Source: Phycisphaerae bacterium
GTDB lineage: Bacteria > Planctomycetota > Phycisphaerae > Sedimentisphaerales > Anaerobacaceae
Direction of reading: 5' to 3'
NCBI GenBank assembly: GCA_016782865.1
Contig: JADHXR010000058.1
Span: forward strand, 1-41,864
DNA length: 41,864 nucleotides
Each line of letters starts with the position of its first letter. Within the stretch, counting starts at the first letter, position 1. Of this stretch, positions 15,362-22,628 are shown piece by piece. Below the pieces are notes generated by a model that saw nothing but the letters and a program-made list of their open reading frames with translations, made no database searches and had not been told where the DNA came from. The position numbers and the translations under genes are program-made.

Positions 15362-16345
15362 TTGATAACACTGCGGCACGTATGCAAGACTTATCCGAGC
15401 GGTGTTAAAGCCGTAGATGATCTCTCAATTGAGATTGCAGAAGGCGAAACCCTCGTTCTATTAGGGACCAGTGGGAGCGGTAAGACCACCACGATGAAGA
15501 TGATCAACCGACTTATTGAAACAACCTCAGGCGAAATATTGATCGACGGAAAAGACATCAGGCAGCAAGACCCTATACAACTGCGTCGCAAGATCGGGTA
15601 TGCTATCCAGCATGTTGGCTTGTTTCCGCATATGACCGTGGCGCAGAATGTCGCGGTGGTCCCCAGACTGCTGAATTGGCCTGTTGCGGAGGTCAGCAGG
15701 CAGGTCGATAACCTTTTGGCGATGGTCGGGCTCGAGCCTGAGGACTTCAGAGACCGCTACCCCAGTCAGCTCAGCGGTGGTCAGCGACAGAGAATCGGCG
15801 TTGCCCGTGCACTTGCTGCCGACCCGCCAATTGTATTGATGGACGAACCATTCGGAGCTTTGGATCCCATAACGCGGGAACAACTTCAAAACGAGTTTGT
15901 CGAACTCAAATCAAAAATTAAGAAGACAACCATCTTTGTTACTCACGATGTGTTTGAGGCAGCAAAAATGGGCGACCGCATCGCCCTCCTGGATGCAGGA
16001 TGTTTGCAGCAACTCGACACACCAGTTGGGCTTGTGGAAAATCCTGCCAACAAATTTGTAGAACAGTTTTTAGGCCAACACCGATTTCAGCTCTCATTGC
16101 TCACAAGGACGGTACAGGCAATTATGCCCGGAACGAATGAGAAGGCATCCAGACCTGACAAATCCATCCCATCGCCGCACCTGCGGGCCAAGAGTTCTCT
16201 AATCGAGGCCCTTGACACATTCAAGGAAACCAGAGAGTTAACATTACCTGTGTACGAACAACAGCGGTATATAGGTAACCTTGAAAAAAGCTGGCTTCTC
16301 GAAGCGATCACACAGGTATTGGGAGAAAGCGGAGACGCACAATGA
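15362..16345 (+). CDS. Opu-type quaternary-amine ABC importer, ATP-binding protein
   Basis: The 327-residue ATPase is like OpuBA/OpuCA. Walker A is GTSGSGKTT (35-43), the signature LSGGQRQRIGVARAL starts about 137, Walker B is IVLMDEPFGALDP, and the H-loop is TIFVTHDVFEA. The C-terminal 90 residues contain one short CBS-like segment (LIEALDTFKETRELTLPVYE); two CBS domains that sense ionic strength are usual in OpuA. The start is TTG with AAGGAG upstream. The stop overlaps the permease start (ATGA). Homologues energise uptake of glycine betaine, carnitine, choline or, in EgtUV, ergothioneine. The substrate here is unknown but likely has a quaternary amine. Confidence 0.93.
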   Translation: MITLRHVCKTYPSGVKAVDDLSIEIAEGETLVLLGTSGSGKTTTMKMINRLIETTSGEILIDGKDIRQQDPIQLRRKIGYAIQHVGLFPHMTVAQNVAVVPRLLNWPVAEVSRQVDNLLAMVGLEPEDFRDRYPSQLSGGQRQRIGVARALAADPPIVLMDEPFGALDPITREQLQNEFVELKSKIKKTTIFVTHDVFEAAKMGDRIALLDAGCLQQLDTPVGLVENPANKFVEQFLGQHRFQLSLLTRTVQAIMPGTNEKASRPDKSIPSPHLRAKSSLIEALDTFKETRELTLPVYEQQRYIGNLEKSWLLEAITQVLGESGDAQ

Positions 16346-17010
16346 ATTTAGTAATATCATTTTTTCAAAAACTTGGCCCTGAGATACTTAGTGGCACCTA
16401 CGAGCACATTTTTCTTGTGTTCTTCGCCATGGTAATCGCGACAGTCTTGGCACTATCTGTCGGCATATATCTAACTCGGTGCCGATGGCCAAAGCTTGTA
16501 TCTGTAATCATGGGCATAGCCAGCTCCATCCAAACGATACCGAGCTTGGCTCTGATCGCATTTATTGTTGTAATTTTTGCATCTTTAGGGCTGCCGACGA
16601 TCGGCACTGTACCTGCATTAGTGGCACTTGTCCTTTACGCGCTTCTGCCGATTTTGCGTAACACTTATACAGGCATTCGCCAGGTTGATGCCTCAATCAT
16701 TGAAGTTGCTACAGGCATGGGAATGAAACCATATCAGATATTATTATCGGTCGAACTGCCGCTGTCCTTGCCTGTAATAATGGCAGGAATCCGCATATCA
16801 ACTGTTTGGACAATCGGCGTTGCTACTCTGTGTGCGCTGATAGGGGCCGGCGGCCTCGGAGACCTGATTATTAAAGGCCTTCGCAGTATTCAGCCTGATT
16901 ATCTATTGGCTGGAACTCTACCTGCGGCGGCCTTGGCACTTGTTCTTGATTGGATCCTGGGCCTTATAGAAAAGTGGCTCACACCCGAAGGTCTGAGAGT
17001 CGGTACATAA
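16342..17010 (+). CDS. Opu-type ABC importer permease
   Basis: The 222-residue membrane protein has about six helices. The BPD-type EAA loop EVATGMGMKPYQILLSVELP is followed by PVIMAGIRISTVWTIGVATL, as in OpuBB/OpuCB and OsmW/OsmY. There is no fused substrate-binding domain, unlike EgtU-type fusions. It overlaps the ATPase gene by 4 bases. It is followed after 73 bases by a MarC-like gene and then by an unusual substrate-binding protein, which presumably completes the transporter. Confidence 0.92.
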   Translation: MNLVISFFQKLGPEILSGTYEHIFLVFFAMVIATVLALSVGIYLTRCRWPKLVSVIMGIASSIQTIPSLALIAFIVVIFASLGLPTIGTVPALVALVLYALLPILRNTYTGIRQVDASIIEVATGMGMKPYQILLSVELPLSLPVIMAGIRISTVWTIGVATLCALIGAGGLGDLIIKGLRSIQPDYLLAGTLPAAALALVLDWILGLIEKWLTPEGLRVGT

Positions 17011-17083
17011 GACCAAACATAGGCATCGTTATATCGCTGGCAGATAGATAAAGGGATTTTGGAGAAAATATTGGTCTTGGGCT

Positions 17084-17722
17084 ATGGTCATGCATCCAAC
17101 AGGTCAAGGTACAAATATGATCGTTAGTTCGCTTTTACCTTTTTTGGCGATATTGAATCCATTCGCGCTCTGTCTTTATTTGGCCGGTGTGATGGATGAT
17201 TTAGAGTCTCGAATCTTTGTAAAAGTCCTTTTTTGGGCTTCTCTTATCTCACTGGTTGCATTTTGGGTATCTGCCATTATGGGTGAACCTTTGCTTGTCG
17301 AGATTGTCGGAGTAAGGCCCGAGGCACTTCGTATTTTCGGTGGCATAATTTTTTTCGTCATCGCATACAACTATGTAACCAGAGGTTACAGGGCCACAGA
17401 AGTATTAAGGGGCAGCCTTGAAGAATTGCCTTCTGCTATCGCTCTACCATTTATGATTGGCGCCGGCACAATTACAGAAGCGATTTTACTCGGGAAAAGA
17501 CACGGGCCATATCTTTCTATGTTTCTTCTCTTTCTCGGATTATGTGTATGTTTTATTCTTGTAGTTGGGTTCAAACTGGTCAAAGACTGTCTGAAAGATG
17601 AGAGAGAAAAGGTCTTTGAACGTTACGTTAATATATTGTCTCGGATAAACGGTCTACTCATCGGTGCCATCTCTGCTGATATGGTCGTCTCGGGCATCAG
17701 AAAGCTATGGTTACAAACCTGA
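17084..17722 (+). CDS. MarC-family-like integral membrane protein
   Basis: The roughly 212-residue protein has six predicted helices. The pattern LAILNPFALCLYLAGVMDD, then VGVRPEALRIFGGIIFFVIAY, then SAIALPFMIGAGTITEAIL is that of the MarC/UPF0056 family, whose members are of unknown transport function. The family similarity is moderate. The start is uncertain (ATG 17084, 17090 or 17117). GGAG at 17061 is rather far from the first, while ATG 17117 begins just before the first helix. It is unusual to find such a gene between an ABC permease and its binding protein; it may be an accessory channel or part of the transporter. Confidence 0.72.
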   Translation: MVMHPTGQGTNMIVSSLLPFLAILNPFALCLYLAGVMDDLESRIFVKVLFWASLISLVAFWVSAIMGEPLLVEIVGVRPEALRIFGGIIFFVIAYNYVTRGYRATEVLRGSLEELPSAIALPFMIGAGTITEAILLGKRHGPYLSMFLLFLGLCVCFILVVGFKLVKDCLKDEREKVFERYVNILSRINGLLIGAISADMVVSGIRKLWLQT

Positions 17723-17734
17723 TTGGAGACATAA

Positions 17735-18691
17735 GTGAACATTAAAGCCCGCGTAAAGATTCTTGCTGCTGCTGTCATCGCTATTGCCGTTGTGCTCTTG
17801 ATGCCGCGTCATACGAACCATTCGCATGAGCTAAAAGCTGCTTTTGATGCAGAATTCCTTACCCGTGCCGACGGTTATGCGGGGCTCAGCGATTGCTATG
17901 GTCTAGAGTTTTCATCAGAACCAGTGCAAATGGACCCCGGTTTGATGTATAGAGCCATAGCTCACCGCGCCGTCGACGTTATCGACGGCTTTGCAACGGA
18001 CGGACGGATACCCGCCTATGAGCTTGTGGTGTTGAAAGACGACAGGAAGTTCTTTCCTCCATATTACGCTGCTCCCCTTGTCAGGAGCCAAACGCTGGAA
18101 AAACACCCTGAGCTTAAGCAAATTCTCAACCGGCTTGCGGGTCAGATTTCCAACAAGACCATGCAGTCGCTCAACTACGAAGTTGATGAGAAAGGCCGCA
18201 AGGCTGAAAATGTTGCTCGAGAGTTTCTTGCGTCCCGTGGGCTTATTGAGCCAAATGCTATGCCTGGTGATAAGACAGCAGGCAGCATCACGGTGGGAGG
18301 CAAACAGTTTACTGAGCAGGAAATCCTTGGGCAGATTATGGCATTCTTGATTGAGTGCAACTCGAATATCAAGGTAATCCGCAAACTCAACCTTGGCGGC
18401 ACCATGATTTGCTTTAACGCACTCAAGCCAGGAGACCTCGACCTTTATCCAGAGTACACAGGAACCGCCCTCGTGAGCATTTTGAAGCGAGAGGTAATTT
18501 CTGACCCTAACGATGCGTATGAGAGTGTAAGAGAGGCGTTTTTGGAAGAATACGGTCTTCTGTGGCTTAGGCCATTTGGCTTTAACAACACCTACACGCT
18601 TACGATGCGGCAAGAGCATGCTGAAAGACTTGGGATTCTGACGATTTCGGATCTCGCAAAGTATATCAACGGTCGTAGGAGCAAGGAATAA
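17735..18691 (+). CDS. Membrane-anchored Opu-type substrate-binding protein with swapped halves
   Basis: The 318-residue protein carries an uncleaved-looking N-terminal helix (about 5-24). The sequence that is normally the second half of OpuBC/OsmF-type binding proteins comes first (31-171: AAFDAEFLTRADGYAGL, MDPGLMYRAI, VDVIDGFATDGRI, FFPPYYAAPLVR, LNYEVD). The normal first half follows (184-312: ITVGGKQFTEQEILGQIM, NLGGTMICFNAL, GDLDLYPEYTGTAL, FGFNNTYTLTMR, LTISDLAKY). The join is a short linker at 172-183. This is a circular permutation relative to relatives I know. Both blocks look complete and conserved, so the protein is probably functional and binds a quaternary amine or betaine at the membrane surface. 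The start is GTG with GGAG 6 bases upstream. The binding role is family knowledge; the permutation is seen directly. Confidence 0.9.
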   Translation: MNIKARVKILAAAVIAIAVVLLMPRHTNHSHELKAAFDAEFLTRADGYAGLSDCYGLEFSSEPVQMDPGLMYRAIAHRAVDVIDGFATDGRIPAYELVVLKDDRKFFPPYYAAPLVRSQTLEKHPELKQILNRLAGQISNKTMQSLNYEVDEKGRKAENVAREFLASRGLIEPNAMPGDKTAGSITVGGKQFTEQEILGQIMAFLIECNSNIKVIRKLNLGGTMICFNALKPGDLDLYPEYTGTALVSILKREVISDPNDAYESVREAFLEEYGLLWLRPFGFNNTYTLTMRQEHAERLGILTISDLAKYINGRRSKE

Positions 18692-18735
18692 ATAGCTATG
18701 CCTGTCAAAATAGTGTGATGGTCAAGGAGAGTCAA

Positions 18736-19545
18736 ATGTCTTTGGACATAAGTACGCAAAGAATTCGAGTAGCTATTGCAGTTGCGCCTGCAGACGATCC
18801 GACTGAAGCTGCGGAAGTGGCGATTACACTTGCAGATATTCCAGCTCTCGAATTAGGAATAGTCGGATGTCGTATACCATCGGTCTTCGATCTACCCCCC
18901 TGTGCTCCAATGATGGGAATGCCGATATCGGAGATTGAGCAATATACGAGAACCAGGTGGGCTGAAATAGAGCAAGCCTGCAACGAAATAATCGGCATCT
19001 TGGATGAGAGGCTACCAAGAAAGATAGAACTTGAGGTATGCTATGTTGGCGGTCCTTTAAACCAGATGCTTCCAACGTTGGCATCTATGTGTGAGATTGT
19101 CGCTATACCTCATATTCTAAAGCCTGCAATGAAGTTTAGAATTCAGCGTCCGGTCCTGGACAGTCTCCTTATAAGGGCTCATGTTCCCACGCTGTTTTGT
19201 GTAGATACCTCGACTTGCAGGAGAATTGTTGCGGTTCAGGTTAACGCAAGTATTGGTTTCATGGCCGGACAAATATTGAGCCGTTTGGCCGAGGGCTTTG
19301 GTGTCCCGGTATACCGATGGCTCATCTGTAAATCCGATCGAAAAAAGCCACAGCCGCCTGAGACTGGGAGGCCGGAACTACTCGGAATCCCGGACGATTA
19401 CGAATTGGATGACGAATCGGTCTTAGCCGAGCAGTCTGGTACTTGGCTGGTTATTCCAAGGCGTGTTGTTCTTAGTCCTTTCCGTTTTCGCTGGGTGTGG
19501 TCGAAGCTCCGTAATTGGCAAGGCAACTGTCTTGTCTTACCATGA
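18736..19545 (+). CDS. UspA-like protein, probably two divergent Usp domains
   Basis: The 269-residue protein has a first Usp-like unit (about 8-155: RVAIAVAPADDPTEAAEVAI, strand LELGIVG, then VEIVAIPH-like strand and the RPVLDSLLIRAHVPTLFCVD end that resembles the SVAERVLRHAPCPVLVV region). A second unit follows (about 160-230: CRRIVAVQVNASIGFMAGQI, GVPVYRWLI). The ATP-binding GxxG(S/T) signature is not clear, so nucleotide binding is doubtful. AAGGAG lies 6 bases before ATG 18736. It ends the operon and is followed by a likely terminator. Similarity to Usp is by pattern and only moderately sure. Usp domains are also found fused or next to transporters as regulators. Confidence 0.6.
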   Translation: MSLDISTQRIRVAIAVAPADDPTEAAEVAITLADIPALELGIVGCRIPSVFDLPPCAPMMGMPISEIEQYTRTRWAEIEQACNEIIGILDERLPRKIELEVCYVGGPLNQMLPTLASMCEIVAIPHILKPAMKFRIQRPVLDSLLIRAHVPTLFCVDTSTCRRIVAVQVNASIGFMAGQILSRLAEGFGVPVYRWLICKSDRKKPQPPETGRPELLGIPDDYELDDESVLAEQSGTWLVIPRRVVLSPFRFRWVWSKLRNWQGNCLVLP

Positions 19546-19549
19546 TTTC

Positions 19550-19598
19550 GTACTTGCTAAGCCGAATATCCGTCGTAGCAAAGCGTACTGAAGTTTTT
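19550..19598 (+). terminator. Likely terminator of the large operon
   Basis: GTACTTGCTA (19550-19559) can pair with TAGCAA and GTAC within 19576-19588 (a three-base bulge). TTTTT follows at 19594-19598. It begins 4 bases after the stop of the Usp-like gene. Confidence 0.5.
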
Positions 19599-19610
19599 GG
19601 CGTCCAGTGT

Positions 19611-19862
19611 TCATAAGAGGAGTCCACAGTGCTGTGCTCCGTCGGGCACTGGTGGATGCGCCCTGAGGCAGCCGGTCTGGCGATACAGTTCAGCAAAGCC
19701 TGTCGGTGTCATATAGACGAGGCTGCTATGAGGCCGGTAATGATTACAATCCGTCCGCCAACGCTCCACAGCGTATTTGGCCTCATCGATATGTAAAAAC
19801 AACTCGCGATCAAGAAGCTCGTCACGCGTTCGGGTGACAGATGTAGGTTCACGATGATTCAC
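19611..19862 (-). pseudogene. IS3-family transposase (integrase core) C-terminal remnant
   Basis: The minus-strand frame contains RDELLDRELFLHIDEAKYAV, then ERWRTDCNHYRPHSSL, the conserved end of the rve integrase core with the catalytic-Glu region just upstream lost. Only about 80 residues remain, and the upstream part of the transposase, including the DDE Asp residues, is absent. An OrfA frame is also not visible. It is a dead insertion-sequence fragment that marks a rearrangement point between the large operon and the glycan genes. It probably also removed the 3' end of the neighbouring glycoside hydrolase gene. Confidence 0.82.
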
Positions 19863-19879
19863 AGAAGACAGTCACACAG

Positions 19880-20407
19880 TTAGCAAGCCGTAAGACTGAA
19901 CCTCACGTTCCTATTGTGCATCGAGGACCTTAGACGGTGCCTGATCAGGCGGTAGTAATAGCCGATGTAGTCCTCGTCGAGATAGTACTGGAATGTCCAG
20001 TTGCGAGGCTGTCGCCTGGGGCTTATCGTTGGCGTCATTTTTAACTCGGGCACACCGTTCTCATACAGCCATCGCGGCGCATTGGGGGCAACCCATATCA
20101 TAGGAAAGTATAGAAGTCGTTTTCCTTTGACAAGGGCGAGCTTGTCGCCCAGTTGGTCGTCAAAGGCAAACTCTCCGGGCTCGGGTTCGATCTTGTTCGA
20201 GTGCATGACAATTGGAGCCCCCTTGATAAGGGGACAGCTCCGGCGAGTGACCTTCCTGGTGTTCCAACTGCACCAACTATACACTCCCCAGCAGTCCGGT
20301 TGAAAAACAGACGGATTCGTTGGTCGCGCGGGCCCGTCCTGTGCTGAAACTGACGAGCACAACACGAGCAGGGCAAAAAGACAATGCAAAACGTGTCTTG
20401 CTACCAT
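19880..20407 (-). pseudogene. N-terminal fragment of an exported glycoside hydrolase, decayed
   Basis: ATG 20407 has a GAGGAG site and a clean signal peptide (VARHVLHCLFALLVLCSSVSA). The mature start (CWGVYSWCSWNTRK, IVMHSNKIEPEPGEF, MIWVAPNAPRWLYENG, NWTFQYYLDEDYI) resembles the beginning of a TIM-barrel glycoside hydrolase such as the GH42-like beta-galactosidase group; the exact family is not certain. The frame ends abruptly next to an IS3 remnant. Between about 20100 and 20128 the reading KGKRLLYFP looks shifted: the alternative frame reads KENDFYTFL, the expected match before MIWVAPN. This implies two compensating indels. I regard it as a pseudogene. Confidence 0.7.
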
Positions 20408-20542
20408 AGACGAGATCTCCTCAATTTCCTTCAGACGCAACTTCTTGTCGTTGCATATAACACCTGCCTGAGATAGAATCCACCAAAATCTTCAAGCTTG
20501 TACGATTCATTCCAGGACGATGAGCTTTACAAAGGAGTAAGA

Positions 20543-21436
20543 ATGTCAAATGAGAGAGAAAGATTGGGCGCGTCGGTCTTCGCGCTCAGCATGATCTTCC
20601 TTGCCTGCGGCTGTTCAACTGTGCACACTGATCCGGCTGTACAGTGTACGGAACTGGGCAATGATTCCGAACGTTGCGAATGGTTTATGGACCAGGCATT
20701 GGGGATGTTCGTTCACTGGAGTGTCGATTCGCAATTAGGCTCTGTCATAAGCCACTCTATGGTGGGGGCTTCGGACGATTATCTGGATCGCTTTATCAAC
20801 GACCTGCCCCGGTCTTTCTATCCTGACAAATTCGACCCCGACCAGTGGGCCCGTCTGGCCAAGCTCGCCGGCATGAAATACGTGGTCTTCACAACCAAGC
20901 ATCACAGCGGTTTCTGCATGTACGACACGAAGACGACCGGCTTCAATGTGACCAATACGCCGTATGGTCGTGACATCACCCGGCAGATTGTCAAGGCATT
21001 CCGCAAGCACGGCCTCAGCGTCGGTTTCTACTTTTCTCCGGATGATTTCCGGGTTCTGCATAAACAAGGCAGGGACGTCAGTCGTCGACGACCGGAGGCT
21101 CTGCCCACCAACAATCCCGAGCTAATGGCACACAACAAAACCCAGATCCGTGAATTGCTGAGTAATTACGGGCCTATCAACATGTTGTTTCTTGACGGCG
21201 AACCAAATGAGCTGAAGCAACTGGCCTGGCGCATGCAGCCGGATATTCTTGTCACTCGCGGCGAAATGGAAACACCCGAGCAGAAGATGCCCGACGAACC
21301 GATGCCCGGACCGTGGGAAGCCAATTTTACGCTTGGAACTCAATGGCACTTCAAGCCGACCAATGAAGACTACAAATCGGGCACCAAGCTCGTAGAAATG
21401 CTCATCAACATTACCAACGCCAAAGCCAACGAGTAG
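20543..21436 (+). CDS. GH29 alpha-L-fucosidase, C-terminally short
   Basis: The 297-residue protein begins with a lipoprotein-like signal (FALSMIFLACGCS). The GH29 core is visible: WFMDQALGMFVHWSVDS, FDPDQWARLAKLAGMKYVV, TTKHHSGFCMYDT, DITRQIVKAFRKHGLSVGFY, and INMLFLDGEP with the expected nucleophile Asp about residue 218. Family enzymes release terminal alpha-L-fucose by a retaining mechanism. Most are over 420 residues; this one stops right after LVEMLINITNAKANE, where relatives go on with a GNLLLNVGP-type segment. It may be truncated and inactive or a minimal form. ATG 20543 has AAAGGAG upstream. It is 20 bases before the DUF819 gene. Confidence 0.82.
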   Translation: MSNERERLGASVFALSMIFLACGCSTVHTDPAVQCTELGNDSERCEWFMDQALGMFVHWSVDSQLGSVISHSMVGASDDYLDRFINDLPRSFYPDKFDPDQWARLAKLAGMKYVVFTTKHHSGFCMYDTKTTGFNVTNTPYGRDITRQIVKAFRKHGLSVGFYFSPDDFRVLHKQGRDVSRRRPEALPTNNPELMAHNKTQIRELLSNYGPINMLFLDGEPNELKQLAWRMQPDILVTRGEMETPEQKMPDEPMPGPWEANFTLGTQWHFKPTNEDYKSGTKLVEMLINITNAKANE

Positions 21437-21455
21437 ATGGGAATTTCCACAAGTC

Positions 21456-22628
21456 ATGGATGAATCTTATATTTCCAGCCCGGTGGGTGTCTTGACGGTT
21501 CTTTGCGGCGTCGGGGCGATCTTCTTCTGGCTTGAGGAACGCACTAAGGCGAAACTCTTCAATTATTTTCCGCCGCTGATCTTCATCTACGCCCTGCCTG
21601 CTGTAATGTCAAACACAGGACTCCTGACCAATACTTCACCCGTGTACGATTGGCTAAGCTCCGCCGTGCTGCCTATGTTCCTCGTCATAATGCTGCTGAA
21701 GGTGGATGTCGGCTCGACCATCAGAATGATGGGCCGCGGGATATTCGTGATGCTCTTCGGCACCGCCGGGGTTGTGCTTGGCGCCCCTATAGCATTCGTG
21801 CTCGTTAAGGACAAACTGCCCGAGGATGCATGGAAGGCCTTTGGCTCGTTAGCTGGCAGTTGGATAGGCGGCACAGGAAACATGGCGGCCGTAACCGAAG
21901 GGCTCGAGACAAGCCCAGCAGGATTCGGGCTCGCAGTACTTGGTGACAATCTCGTTTATATGATATGGCTTCCGATTCTGCTGGGGTCGAAAAGCTTCGC
22001 CAAAGGCTTTAATCGTTTCATGCGGGTGGACGATGAAAGAATGCAGATGCTTGAAAACGTCCAAGCCCAGACAGAAGACCGGCAGAAAAATGTTAAAATG
22101 CGACATTTCCTCTACCTTCTCGTGCTGGGTTTCATTTGTACATGGGCAGCACAAACCCTCTCAGGTAGCTTGCCTGAGATCAAACCGGTTCTGACCGCCT
22201 CAAGCTGGAAGATCCTGTTGATCACAACGATGGGCCTCTTACTTTCGTTGACCCCGGCAAGGCGTATTCCTGCAAGCCATGAACTTGCAATGGCTCTCGT
22301 CTACATCTTCGTCGCCAACATGGGAGCGAAAGCCGATGTCTCCGGACTCACGTCCTCCGCCGCCTGGTTTATTCTGGCGTGCTTCATCTGGATAGGCGTG
22401 CATGGGGCTTTTTGCCTGCTCGGTGCATATCTTTTGAGAGTGGACCTGCACTCCACCGCTATTGCAAGCGCCGCCAATATCGGCGGAGCGGCAAGTGCCC
22501 CCGTGGTTGCATCTCATCACAACGAAAAGCTCGTGCCGGTTAGCATCCTGATGGCTCTTCTAGGCTATGCTATCGGAAACTACGGAGCATTTTTCGCTGC
22601 CTGGCTGTGCTCGTTGTTGAGCGGCTAA
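21456..22628 (+). CDS. DUF819 family membrane protein
   Basis: The 390-residue integral membrane protein has about ten to eleven helices in two halves. Typical family segments are FFWLEERTKAKLFNYFPPLI, GSLAGSWIGGTGNMAAVTEG, FVANMGAKADVSGL and ASAANIGGAASAPVVASHH. A long charged cytoplasmic loop lies near residues 180-215. The two GG-containing motifs recall ion-coupled carriers, but the family has no proven substrate. It follows the fucosidase gene closely, which suggests uptake of a product of glycan breakdown. Its stop overlaps the stop of the convergent beta-propeller gene. Confidence 0.9.
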   Translation: MDESYISSPVGVLTVLCGVGAIFFWLEERTKAKLFNYFPPLIFIYALPAVMSNTGLLTNTSPVYDWLSSAVLPMFLVIMLLKVDVGSTIRMMGRGIFVMLFGTAGVVLGAPIAFVLVKDKLPEDAWKAFGSLAGSWIGGTGNMAAVTEGLETSPAGFGLAVLGDNLVYMIWLPILLGSKSFAKGFNRFMRVDDERMQMLENVQAQTEDRQKNVKMRHFLYLLVLGFICTWAAQTLSGSLPEIKPVLTASSWKILLITTMGLLLSLTPARRIPASHELAMALVYIFVANMGAKADVSGLTSSAAWFILACFIWIGVHGAFCLLGAYLLRVDLHSTAIASAANIGGAASAPVVASHHNEKLVPVSILMALLGYAIGNYGAFFAAWLCSLLSG

